A DNA stretch of 38,339 nucleotides from Methanobacteriota archaeon (GCA_002726275.1 PBSO01000039.1:1-38339); one strand, 5' to 3'. Positions 1 through 7,387 are shown, numbered from the stretch's first letter. Numbers and translations: made by a program. Notes: generated by a model from the letters alone, not told the origin.

Positions 1-60
1 GAGCCAGAGCCCGAGCCAGAGCCCGAGCCAGAGCCCGAGCCAGAGCCCGAGCCAGAGCCC
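1..60 (+). repeat. 12-bp tandem repeat encoding Glu-Pro
   Basis: Five exact copies of a 12-bp unit, GAGCCAGAGCCC, are read in frame as Glu-Pro-Glu-Pro. The array is cut by the window edge, so the true copy number is unknown. The alternation of CCA and CCC is the same in every copy, which points to recent expansion by slippage or unequal crossing-over rather than ancient selection for the peptide alone. Confidence 0.9.
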
Positions 61-648
61 GTGGAACCCACCCTTTCCGACCTAACAGTTGACAAATTGA
101 AGGCCATGGCAAATGAGCGTGGTCTTTCAGGATACTCTAAGATGAAGAAGTCGGAAATTGTGACATTGTTGGAGTCTCCCCCTCAATCCGAGCCTGAGAT
201 TGAGAAGCCAATCCCTCCACCGCCCATTGATTTACCCCCTCCAAGGCCGCCAATAATCGCTCCAGAAGTGGACGAGGACCAGCCGCCCATGCCAATCCCA
301 CCTCCTCCCAATCTAACATTCCTAAGGGAAAATAAGGTTCCAGAAGAGCCGGAGATTGAGAATATCTGGCCTTGGGCACAGCAGGAAATGTGGCCTGGAA
401 GAAAGGTCGCACAGATGGTTAAATCAGCTATGGAAGCAGCTAGATCAAAGAACATAGCCCAAGCCACAGTGATTTTGGACGAGGTGGGACCACATCTTGG
501 AGATCGAACCAAGTTAGTCTATCCGATTGGGGCACTACTCCAGAGGATAGGAAGGGTACAGGCCGTAGATAGGCTACTAGACGTCGCATCGGAGACATAT
601 CCTGAAGACTCCAACGTTTCAAATGCAAGATCAAAGCTCCGACCATGA
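1..648 (+). CDS. Glu-Pro repeat protein with SAP/Rho_N-like domain, 3' part
   Basis: The frame is open from base 1, so the gene starts upstream; the GTG at 61 is internal. Seen: about 20 residues of Glu-Pro repeat (1-60), then a 35-residue helical motif (LTVDKLKAMANERGLSGYSK, then KMKKSEIV) that resembles the SAP / Rho N-terminal fold, which usually binds nucleic acid or acts as a small interaction module. A Pro-rich linker follows (runs of PPPP and PPRPP), then a helical C-terminus of about 95 residues with a TPR-like look. No signal peptide can be judged because the N-terminus is missing. The stop is TGA at 646-648. Function is unknown; a scaffold or adaptor role is inference only. The Glu-Pro stretch would make a stiff acidic spacer between an unseen N-terminal domain and this C-terminal part. 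Confidence 0.75.
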   Translation, partial: EPEPEPEPEPEPEPEPEPEPVEPTLSDLTVDKLKAMANERGLSGYSKMKKSEIVTLLESPPQSEPEIEKPIPPPPIDLPPPRPPIIAPEVDEDQPPMPIPPPPNLTFLRENKVPEEPEIENIWPWAQQEMWPGRKVAQMVKSAMEAARSKNIAQATVILDEVGPHLGDRTKLVYPIGALLQRIGRVQAVDRLLDVASETYPEDSNVSNARSKLRP

Positions 649-662
649 GGCAAACTCATCCG

Positions 663-684
663 GAGTACTGATGCAACAGTACTC
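663..684 (+). promoter_or_regulatory. 8-bp stem-loop between the Glu-Pro gene and the GNAT gene
   Basis: GAGTACTG (663-670) pairs perfectly with CAGTACTC (677-684) around a six-base loop. It starts 14 bases after the TGA of the upstream gene and ends 12 bases before the GTG start of the acetyltransferase. No T-run follows. It may be a terminator-like or processing hairpin, or part of the leader of the next gene. Confidence 0.5.
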
Positions 685-696
685 GTCCGCAGGTAT

Positions 697-1281
697 GTGT
701 TACGACGTGCCACTTCGACGATTAGAGTCGATGAAAACCTCGTTCTTCGTCCCGCTTCTAGCCTTCGTGCATCGGAAATAATTGAGGCGTATGAGGAGAC
801 TTGGCCTGAGGTCAGCAGAGCCATGCCATGGATAATCCCAGAACAGGATGTTGATGGACAAATCAGAGAATTCCTATCTGAGACGGAGAGGATGGGAAGA
901 TCAGGGCTCCTCCATCATTGGGTGATGATCAGGCCTTGGGATGACTACATGCTCGGAATTATCGGGTTCGATAGGGTAACAAGGTCAGGCAAAGCAAGTT
1001 GGAATCTGGGTTATTGGGTGAGAAGCTCTGAGCAGCAACATGGAATTGCTAGCCGTTCGATAGAGGCAGCACTCTCATGGCTCGGAGAATTGGAGGACGT
1101 AAGCGTCGAACTGAAGGTAGATCCGCTTAATCCTGCAGGAAAGAGCACGGTGATGAAGGTCGTCACCAAGTGGTCCGGGCAACGTTGCATCGAGGGAGAC
1201 TCATCCATAACCGTGGCCGGAGTAAGAACTCTTCACGAATGTCACGTTATCACGGTCGGTCCTAACAGGGGAACGCCCTGA
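697..1281 (+). CDS. GNAT-family N-acetyltransferase (RimJ/RimL-like)
   Basis: The 194-residue product has the GNAT layout: an N-terminal strand and helix (NLVLRPASSLRASEIIEAYE), a central beta strand with GIIGFDRV, then motif A GYWVRSSEQQHGIASRS. There Q-Q-H-G-I-A matches the Q/R-x-x-G-x-A/G acetyl-CoA pyrophosphate loop, followed by a helix. The next strand, VELKVDPLNPAGKSTVMKVV, is motif B with the N-x-A/K-S pattern typical of RimJ/RimL-like enzymes that modify protein N-termini or small amines. The substrate cannot be read from sequence. The start is GTG at 697, the first usable start after the upstream stop, with weak SD support. It lies in the same reading frame as the preceding gene with only one TGA between them. 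Confidence 0.8.
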   Translation: MLRRATSTIRVDENLVLRPASSLRASEIIEAYEETWPEVSRAMPWIIPEQDVDGQIREFLSETERMGRSGLLHHWVMIRPWDDYMLGIIGFDRVTRSGKASWNLGYWVRSSEQQHGIASRSIEAALSWLGELEDVSVELKVDPLNPAGKSTVMKVVTKWSGQRCIEGDSSITVAGVRTLHECHVITVGPNRGTP

Positions 1282-1304
1282 ACACGTCACTTTGCTATCG
1301 AACA

Positions 1305-1314
1305 TTGAATAAAC
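1305..1314 (+). promoter_or_regulatory. TATA-like box upstream of aceE
   Basis: TTGAATAAAC is the only AT-rich patch in the 76-base gap before aceE and resembles an archaeal TATA element. A start site about 25 bases downstream would fall inside the inverted repeat at 1331-1349. Low certainty, based on composition and spacing only. Confidence 0.35.
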
Positions 1315-1330
1315 CACTGGGCGTGGGAAG

Positions 1331-1349
1331 CCTGCCCCATAGGGGCAGG
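1331..1349 (+). promoter_or_regulatory. Perfect 8-bp inverted repeat in the aceE leader, overlapping the SD
   Basis: CCTGCCCC (1331-1338) and GGGGCAGG (1342-1349) pair perfectly around the loop ATA. The 3' arm overlaps CAGGAG (1346-1351), the likely Shine-Dalgarno site, six bases before the ATG at 1358. As RNA it would hide the ribosome site. As DNA it lies where transcription should start and could be an operator. A GCCCC-RTA-GGGGC core is shared with the repeat at 14956-14970. Confidence 0.6.
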
Positions 1350-1357
1350 AGTTCGAG

Positions 1358-4018
1358 ATGTCAGGCCCGAGAACACGTCCCAGATTACCGGACCTCGATC
1401 CCGAGGAGACCGATGAGTGGCTGGAGTCGCTACGCTCGGTGGTCGACTCACATGGGGTCGAGAGGGCCAGACTCCTCCTTCACGAATTGATGTCCGAGGC
1501 AGGAGACTTAGACATCCCAATCCGTCCGCCATCTAGGACTCCTTACCTCAATTCGATTACAATAGAACAGCAGCCACCATACCCGGGCGACCTGGAGATG
1601 GAGGCAAGGATCCAGAACATGATACTTTGGAATGCTGCTGTGGTGGTTTCAGATGCGAACCGGAGAATAGACGGGATTGGCGGGCATATCTCGACATATG
1701 CATCCAGCTCCACATTGTACGAGGTGGGGTTCAATCACATTTTCAGGGGCAAGGACAGCAATGGCATTGGGGACGCGATATACATCCAAGGACATGGCAG
1801 CCCAGGCGTATATGCCCGGGCCTTCATGGAGGGGAGGGTATCCAGAGAACAGTTGGTCAACTTCCGTCAAGAGGCATTCTCCGACGGACTCTCCTCATAC
1901 CCTCATCCCAGGCTCATGCCCGAATTCTGGGAGTACACCACCGTCTCAATGGGGCTCGGCCCCTTGGCCGCGGTCATGCAAGCAAGGTTCTGGAAGTACC
2001 TCCACCACAGGGGGCTAGCTGATACCTCCGAAAGCCGTGTGTTCGCATTCCTAGGGGATGGCGAGATGGATGAGCCCGAGTCAATTGCATCTATCGCAAT
2101 CGCTGGGAGAGAGAATCTGGATAACCTAATCGTCGTTGTCAATTGCAACCTTCAGCGCCTCGATGGGCCAGTCAGGGGGAATGCGAAGATAATACAGGAG
2201 CTAGAGGGACTCTATCGTGGAGCTGGATGGACGGTCATCAAGGTCCTTTGGGGCTCAGGTTGGGACCGAATAATGAATCAGGACTCCATGGGTTCGGTAC
2301 TAGCCAGAATAGAAGGCATCACAGATGGGGACTGGCAGAGGATGAGCACACTTCCTCCTTCTGAATTCAGAACAGAATTCTTCTCAGGGAACGAGCAACT
2401 AATGTCCATCGGAGAATCCCTGAATGATGGGGAAATAGAGAACCTCCGCAGAGGTGGGCACGACCCTCGCAAGGTGTACGCGGCCTACAAAGCGGCAGAG
2501 GCGGCAGATGGACCTGCGGTGATTCTCTCCCACACTGTGAAGGGATGGGGGATAGACTCCTTCGAGGGAAGGAACTCAACGCACCAGAAGAAGAAAATGG
2601 CCTTGGATGACCTGATTGCGTACAGGGACTCCCTGGAACTACCGATAGGAGACCAAGAACTCGAGGACACTCCACTGTTCCACCCTGGTGAAGACTCAGA
2701 TGAGGTCGATTACATCAGGAAGAGGAGGCAGGAATTAGGCGGATATCTCCCATCTAGGAGATCCCCTCCCATCGACATACAGCTTCCGGATGAGTCCACG
2801 TTCTCCGAGTTCGATGAGGGGACGAGGGAGGGGCAACTAGTTTCAACGACCATGGCATTCGTCAGACTCCTGAGGAACCTGCTCAAGTCCGATGTAGGAT
2901 CCAGGATAGTCCCGATAATCCCAGATGAGGGAAGGACATTCGGCATGGATCCCCTCTTCAGCGAGTTCGGGATATTCTCACAAGTGGGTCAGAACTACAC
3001 ACCCGTCGACCACAAGATGCTGATGAATTACAAGGAGTCCGAGTCCGGACAGATTATCCAGGAGGGAATCGCCGAGGCCACCTCCATGGCCACATGGACA
3101 GCAGCAGCCACATCCTACTCCCATTCCTTATCCCCGACCCTGCCTTTCTACACATTCTACTCCATGTTCGGCTTCCAGAGGATTGCCGACCAGGTATGGG
3201 CAGCCGCCGACTCCAGAGCAAGGGGGTTCCTCATGGGTGCAACAGCCGGTAGGACCACTCTGAACGGGGAGGGTCTGCAGCACCAAGACGGGCATAGTCT
3301 GCTCTTCGCGTCCACCGTTCCGGGGTGCCGCGCATGGGACCCCGCATATGCCTACGAACTCGCAACGATAATCCGTCATGGGATCAACGAGATGTGGGGC
3401 AGGGACCTAGATGTCATCCACTACATAATGCTGTACAACGAGAACCAGCAGCAGGTCGCAAAGCCGGAGGGAGCGGATGAGGGAATAATCAGAGGCGCCT
3501 ACAAGGTTCAGGAAAAGGAAAACTCGGAATCTCCGACTGTCAGGATTCTTGGATCGGGACCGATACTCCAGTATGCTCGTGAGGCCGCATTGACCCTGGA
3601 GAACGAGCATGGGGTCTCCTCCGAGGTATGGTCGGTCACATCCTATGGGGAGCTTCGCAGAGACGGCCTGGACTCAGAGAGGCACAATAGGCTCAATCCC
3701 CAGGACAAGAGGGTCCCATACGCATCGGAATGCTTCGGCGACGATACGCCAACTGTCGCAGTTTCCGACTACATCGCGGCTGTGCCGGAGATGATACACA
3801 GATGGGTAGGGGGCCGCTACGTGGTTCTTGGAACTGACGGATTCGGACGCTCGGACACGAGAGAGAGCCTCAGGAGGTTCTTCGAGATAGACACCGAGAG
3901 CATAGTCCTAGCCGCCCTCTCAGCGCTCGAGCAGGAGGGCGATATGCCCAAGGGCACGGTCAAGGGAGCAGCTAGCAAGATGGGTGTCAGCCTATCTAGG
4001 AAAGACAAGGCGGAATGA
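1358..4018 (+). CDS. aceE: Pyruvate dehydrogenase E1 component, homodimeric AceE type
   Basis: The enzyme decarboxylates pyruvate with thiamine diphosphate and transfers the acetyl group to the lipoyl E2, feeding acetyl-CoA to the TCA cycle. At 886 residues it is almost exactly the length of the bacterial AceE family (E. coli 887). The thiamine diphosphate motif is clear: GDGEMDEPES starts near residue 233 and NCNLQRLDGPVRGN lies about 30 residues on, almost as in E. coli. The transketolase-like pyrimidine-binding part (VPIIPDEGRTFGMDPLFSEF) and the C-terminal domain are intact. ATG at 1358 has CAGGAG six bases upstream. No E2 (aceF) or E3 (lpd) gene is adjacent; only a 37-codon ORF follows two bases after the stop. 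Most archaea use pyruvate:ferredoxin oxidoreductase or a heterotetrameric E1, so this form suggests acquisition from bacteria. Confidence 0.97.
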   Translation: MSGPRTRPRLPDLDPEETDEWLESLRSVVDSHGVERARLLLHELMSEAGDLDIPIRPPSRTPYLNSITIEQQPPYPGDLEMEARIQNMILWNAAVVVSDANRRIDGIGGHISTYASSSTLYEVGFNHIFRGKDSNGIGDAIYIQGHGSPGVYARAFMEGRVSREQLVNFRQEAFSDGLSSYPHPRLMPEFWEYTTVSMGLGPLAAVMQARFWKYLHHRGLADTSESRVFAFLGDGEMDEPESIASIAIAGRENLDNLIVVVNCNLQRLDGPVRGNAKIIQELEGLYRGAGWTVIKVLWGSGWDRIMNQDSMGSVLARIEGITDGDWQRMSTLPPSEFRTEFFSGNEQLMSIGESLNDGEIENLRRGGHDPRKVYAAYKAAEAADGPAVILSHTVKGWGIDSFEGRNSTHQKKKMALDDLIAYRDSLELPIGDQELEDTPLFHPGEDSDEVDYIRKRRQELGGYLPSRRSPPIDIQLPDESTFSEFDEGTREGQLVSTTMAFVRLLRNLLKSDVGSRIVPIIPDEGRTFGMDPLFSEFGIFSQVGQNYTPVDHKMLMNYKESESGQIIQEGIAEATSMATWTAAATSYSHSLSPTLPFYTFYSMFGFQRIADQVWAAADSRARGFLMGATAGRTTLNGEGLQHQDGHSLLFASTVPGCRAWDPAYAYELATIIRHGINEMWGRDLDVIHYIMLYNENQQQVAKPEGADEGIIRGAYKVQEKENSESPTVRILGSGPILQYAREAALTLENEHGVSSEVWSVTSYGELRRDGLDSERHNRLNPQDKRVPYASECFGDDTPTVAVSDYIAAVPEMIHRWVGGRYVVLGTDGFGRSDTRESLRRFFEIDTESIVLAALSALEQEGDMPKGTVKGAASKMGVSLSRKDKAE

Positions 4019-4020
4019 GC

Positions 4021-4134
4021 ATGGGCAGAGTGAAAGGCGCCTTCAAGCTGGTTTCCTGGCTGTGGAGGAACAAGATATACCTCGCCACCATAGGCTCGAT
4101 GATTGCCAAGATTAGGGGTAGGAAGGACCCCTAG
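4021..4134 (+). CDS. 37-residue basic small protein downstream of aceE
   Basis: ATG at 4021 comes two bases after the aceE TGA and the frame runs 37 codons to TAG at 4132-4134. A modest SD (AAGGCGGA, about 4008-4015) lies upstream. The product is strongly basic (Lys/Arg at residues 3, 5, 9, 16, 18, 30, 32, 34, 35; only one Asp near the end). It has two hydrophobic or aromatic patches, LVSWLW and YLATIGSMIA, compatible with a short amphipathic or membrane-touching peptide. Its stop shares the palindrome CTAG (4131-4134) with the stop of the convergent TPM gene. No family is recognised. Tight packing on both sides and likely co-transcription with aceE favour a real gene, but a chance ORF cannot be excluded. 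Confidence 0.5.
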   Translation: MGRVKGAFKLVSWLWRNKIYLATIGSMIAKIRGRKDP

Positions 4135-5936
4135 AATCCACCGCCACCACCGCAGCCGCCACCACCGCAGCCGCCACCGCCGCAGCCGCCACCGCCGCAG
4201 CCGCCACCGCCATCACTGCTGCTGCTGACGGGTCTGCTGGATTCGTATATCTCGTTCCCGTGCTCGTCGAAACCCGCGCTGGTGACCACGTATCCGCCTG
4301 CGACGACATCGTCGATCAGATAGGACCCAACAGCCACAGGGATGATCACGTTGCTGTAATCGACCACCCGAGCAGTCGGTTGGGGCCTGTAGAGTGGGAA
4401 TAGGGGAGAGCGAACCCCTGCGTATTCCCTGACCAAATCTGAAACCGACCATACGGTGAACCCATAGAGGAGATACAGCACGATAGTGGAGATAATTACT
4501 ATGCCTAAGGCCAATCCATTACCTATGTAAATCACCAACCAAGGGTCATCCAGGACCCAGTCGCCCAAAGTGAATGGGTGGTAAGCAACCATGCTCAGAC
4601 CGAGGTAGATCAGTGTGAAATATATGGGAACCAGGCAGATCATGAGAACCGAGTTGATCCTGTCTCTAGAGTCACCGAATTCTTGGATTGTCCTGAACTC
4701 CTCCTCCAGATCCATATCAATCAATTGCACATCTTCCGGAATCCCAACGTCATCGGCCCTCTTGTTGAGCTCGGCACAACTCTTGAGCAAATCCCGATCA
4801 TACTCGATTTCTCGCAGCTCGCCGGTGACAACCTTGGTCAACTCCTCTATCTGGTCACTCACCTTCTCGAAAACCGTGCCGTCAGGTTCTCCCTTCAGGC
4901 TCTTTAGAGAAAGCATCCCCCTTCTTCTCGAGTATGCGAATCCCAACCTCTCCTCCGCCCACTCCTTTCTCTCCCAAAACTCCTGGTCGAAGGTCCTCTC
5001 TTTGCGCATCCTGGAGACTAAGAACACCATGCTCAAGAGCCCGATCGAGTAGACTCCCGAGTGTACACTCCAGTGCCACGGCTCTGGCTCCACTATGTCG
5101 TCAACCCTGTGTACATACTTCGACAGGGCTATTTCCCACAGATTCCCCCTTGTGTATTCGCCATTGATGTCCAAGAGGGTCCCGTTTGCGTTTTCAGGTC
5201 CTCCTCCAACATATCCGTAAGGATGGCTCCAGTCTTCTTCAACCACCCAAGGATGGTCATAGCAGTACCACTGCCACTCTCCTCCTCTGTCCTCGCAGTA
5301 GGCCCAGGTACTACCCCACTCCTCATACGAGTCATCTATCCAACAAGTCCACATTTCGAATCTATCGGAACCGTCCCACCACTGGTCCGTTGGCGGACCC
5401 CATTCGCAATTGTCGTAACCAGAGTATACCCCATCACTACCCCACCACCCCTCATAGTGATCAGCGGCATCGCCAAGCCTCCACGCACCATTGATGAAGA
5501 CGTCTCCGGATATCCTCTGGTTAAGTGCCGGCATGTCAGGCATGACGAACTTGAACTGACGGTCCCCAGTTGACAGGGCTATCATCATGCTGGGCTCCTC
5601 GCCCCCCTCCATCCCGTAGTGCTGGAACATCTGCCGGGCGTACCCCTCATCGTCGCTGAAGAAATCTTCATCAATTCCGTTTGAGGGGCCTAAACCATAG
5701 TCCCACATGTCTCCAATCGTGACTAGCCTCACCAATACCCCGTATTCCTCGTGGATACGAATCAGCTCCTCCTCGAACTCCGCCTCGGTCTCGTTGCTGA
5801 TGACTCCCGCAACGTCGTAGACATACCACTCCCCTTCTGGCTGAGGAGGGAAATGTCCACTCCAACCAACATGCTCACCAGCAACGGAACTTGATAGCAG
5901 TATAACTACGATCGATGAGATTATGACGTGCCTCAT
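4131..5936 (-). CDS. TPM-domain membrane protein with Gly/Cys-rich tail
   Basis: Seen in the 601 residues: a signal peptide (1-20, ending SSSVAG), then a TPM (YgcG/Psb32-like) domain from about 36 with the typical opening VYDVAGVISNETEAEFEEEL and a later MMIALSTGDRQFKFVM. Between 160 and 235 is an unusual insert rich in Trp, Tyr, Asp and Cys. Membrane segments lie at about 292-308, 428-453 and 466-494, with a charged cytoplasmic helical region at 310-425. The end (576-601) is almost pure glycine with Cys at 580, 585, 590 and 595, in CGGGG units. TPM proteins are membrane-tethered and often carry Gly-rich tails; their activity is poorly defined. It is the last gene of a unit with the GRDP-like and MBL genes, one base after the GRDP stop. 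The Cys spacing could bind metal or form disulfides (inference). Confidence 0.85.
   Translation of the reverse strand: MRHVIISSIVVILLSSSVAGEHVGWSGHFPPQPEGEWYVYDVAGVISNETEAEFEEELIRIHEEYGVLVRLVTIGDMWDYGLGPSNGIDEDFFSDDEGYARQMFQHYGMEGGEEPSMMIALSTGDRQFKFVMPDMPALNQRISGDVFINGAWRLGDAADHYEGWWGSDGVYSGYDNCEWGPPTDQWWDGSDRFEMWTCWIDDSYEEWGSTWAYCEDRGGEWQWYCYDHPWVVEEDWSHPYGYVGGGPENANGTLLDINGEYTRGNLWEIALSKYVHRVDDIVEPEPWHWSVHSGVYSIGLLSMVFLVSRMRKERTFDQEFWERKEWAEERLGFAYSRRRGMLSLKSLKGEPDGTVFEKVSDQIEELTKVVTGELREIEYDRDLLKSCAELNKRADDVGIPEDVQLIDMDLEEEFRTIQEFGDSRDRINSVLMICLVPIYFTLIYLGLSMVAYHPFTLGDWVLDDPWLVIYIGNGLALGIVIISTIVLYLLYGFTVWSVSDLVREYAGVRSPLFPLYRPQPTARVVDYSNVIIPVAVGSYLIDDVVAGGYVVTSAGFDEHGNEIYESSRPVSSSSDGGGGCGGGGCGGGGCGGGGCGGGGGF
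4137..4212 (-). repeat. 15-bp repeats encoding CGGGG
   Basis: On the plus strand, units of the form CCGCCACCNCCGCAG repeat about four times with changes only at third codon positions. They encode the Gly4-Cys tail of the TPM protein. The synonymous differences (CCA/CCG, i.e. GGT/GGC on the coding strand) show that the peptide pattern is older than the last duplication. Confidence 0.85.
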
Positions 5937-5937
5937 A

Positions 5938-6516
5938 TCAAACAGGCACTTGAGTTCCCAACATAAAGAAGACTGCGGCAGTCATCATCATTGCCAGGTA
6001 AATCTTCGATTTCGGGGTTATCGAGTACTCGGAGAGATTCACCCATCGCAGGTGTGGGAAAGAGGAGAATCTCTTCTCCGAAGAAGGCCACAGATCGCTT
6101 GGCGGGGGCCGACCGAATACCTGCTCGTAGTAGTGAAGCGTGTAATCGTACTGCTCGACGTGCTTCTCGTCTTCTTCCTCGCCCCCCTCTGTGGGACCGT
6201 GGTGCAGCTGGTATCCGAGTAATTCTGGGCAAAATGTTCCCCAGTAGTCGTGGGTGTAGGTCATGTGCATGTGCCAGACCTGATCCACTTCCATCGACGG
6301 TGTGCACGGGATCGGGCTGTGAGCGCATAGGTATGCGAACCTCTTGTACTCCTGGACCGCCCTCTCTGCCATCCCGATGCCCCACCCGTTCTCGTGGGCC
6401 ACTCTGTTCCTGAACGTCAGGTCGATGTTCTGCGGACCTATGCTGTATGCGATGAGCCTCTTGTGAGCCTCGATCGATATCCCCTCTTCGGAGGGAGCGG
6501 GCAGGGGCCCTTCCAC
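5938..6516 (-). CDS. GRDP-like (glycine-rich-domain family) protein with C-terminal membrane anchor
   Basis: The product (192 residues from GTG at 6516) matches the GRDP-like family (PF07173 type). The hallmark VDQVWHMHMTYTHDYW is at residues 77-92, followed by LLGYQLHHGPTEGG (99-112) and YDYTLHYYEQVFGRPPPSDLWP (split here as YDYTLHYYEQVFG and PPPSDLWP, about 123-144). The conserved Trp-His-x-His and His-His pairs look like a metal or ligand site. A hydrophobic stretch near 170-190 could anchor it. Earlier TTG starts (to 6582) would overlap the upstream gene by 62 bases; the GTG four bases after that gene's stop has GGATGGGG upstream and is preferred. In bacteria this family often neighbours TIGR04222-type membrane proteins with Gly/Cys tails (from memory), which matches the next gene here. 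The biochemical role is unknown. Confidence 0.75.
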   Translation of the reverse strand: MEGPLPAPSEEGISIEAHKRLIAYSIGPQNIDLTFRNRVAHENGWGIGMAERAVQEYKRFAYLCAHSPIPCTPSMEVDQVWHMHMTYTHDYWGTFCPELLGYQLHHGPTEGGEEEDEKHVEQYDYTLHYYEQVFGRPPPSDLWPSSEKRFSSFPHLRWVNLSEYSITPKSKIYLAMMMTAAVFFMLGTQVPV

Positions 6517-6520
6517 CGAG

Positions 6521-7261
6521 TCACCCCATCCTTTCCAAAGCAGGCGAGTTAAGGGCGTAGTTGTGCTGAAGGACCTCTCCAACGCTCACCCAGTCGGGAG
6601 TGCTTCCGTCAATCCAGTCATACCGGTGTCCGGGAATCAGTCGCCAGTCTCTCGGCAGACTCCCCAGTAGCCCCTTTGCATGACGTATGCTCATCCATTG
6701 TGCCCGTGGGTCGCTACCAGGCAGGTCGACCCTACCCATACCGTTGGTGAATAGCAGGTCTCCCGCGTGATAGACCCCATGTCCGTGCAGGGTGACGTGC
6801 CCTGGGGCGTGTCCGGGTGAATGCGTCACTCCGAGGGCGATTGAACCTGCAGACCACTCCACGGTGGTATCCGGTTCGTTGCTCCAAGTGTCCGTGAAGT
6901 CGACCTTCTTGAACACGACATGTCCGAGCAACCCCGGAACCCTTGCCTCGTCGTGGCCCCAAACCTCCACATCCGGAACCAGGGACATCATCGAGGAGTA
7001 TCCAGCGACATGGTCACGATGAGTGTGCGTGTACAGTAGGTGCGTAGGTGAGAGACCATCCTCGGAAAGAGCCTCGACCCACCTTTCCGAGTCGAAAGGA
7101 TCCACTATTGCCACTATTCCTGACTCCCTGTCGATGAAAGCGGTGTTCATGTTCATGTAACCGCCCATCTGGGTGACCCATACCTCGACCCCGTCATCTC
7201 CGACCCTCTTGTCGAACTCCCCGTCACCCAGCATCAAGACTCCGACGTAACCATCTCCCAT
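6521..7261 (-). CDS. MBL-fold metallo-hydrolase (glyoxalase II / persulfide dioxygenase-like)
   Basis: The 246-residue protein carries the metallo-beta-lactamase signature HTHRDH (H79, H81, D83, H84), H151 in SPGHAPGH, D168 in YHAGDLLF and H212 in IPGH, so the dinuclear metal site is complete. The segment GMGRVDLPGSDPRAQWMSI, followed by LIPGH, is typical of glyoxalase II-like thioester hydrolases and persulfide dioxygenases. Which substrate is used cannot be settled by reading. The N-terminal MGGYMNMNTAF fits the family's opening strand. ATG at 7261 is the first gene of a three-gene minus-strand unit with the GRDP-like and TPM genes, diverging from leuS. No signal peptide, so cytoplasmic. 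Confidence 0.85.
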   Translation of the reverse strand: MGDGYVGVLMLGDGEFDKRVGDDGVEVWVTQMGGYMNMNTAFIDRESGIVAIVDPFDSERWVEALSEDGLSPTHLLYTHTHRDHVAGYSSMMSLVPDVEVWGHDEARVPGLLGHVVFKKVDFTDTWSNEPDTTVEWSAGSIALGVTHSPGHAPGHVTLHGHGVYHAGDLLFTNGMGRVDLPGSDPRAQWMSIRHAKGLLGSLPRDWRLIPGHRYDWIDGSTPDWVSVGEVLQHNYALNSPALERMG

Positions 7262-7332
7262 AGGTGTGGCGGACCCCCACTCTCGGGGCAGGCTTCAAAG
7301 CAGAACGTCCGAGTCGCGATACGTGGCACGAA

Positions 7333-7363
7333 AGCCCGCTTCATACACCCTGCAAGGCGGGCT
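7333..7363 (+). promoter_or_regulatory. Stem-loop 1 in the leuS upstream region
   Basis: AGCCCGCTT (7333-7341) pairs with AAGGCGGGCT (7354-7363), giving nine pairs including one G-U, around a loop of about 12 bases. It lies 68-98 bases before the leuS ATG in the divergent gap with the MBL gene. It may be a leader RNA element; no T-run follows. Confidence 0.45.
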
Positions 7364-7387
7364 GCTGACCAGCCTACTGCTTCTGCG

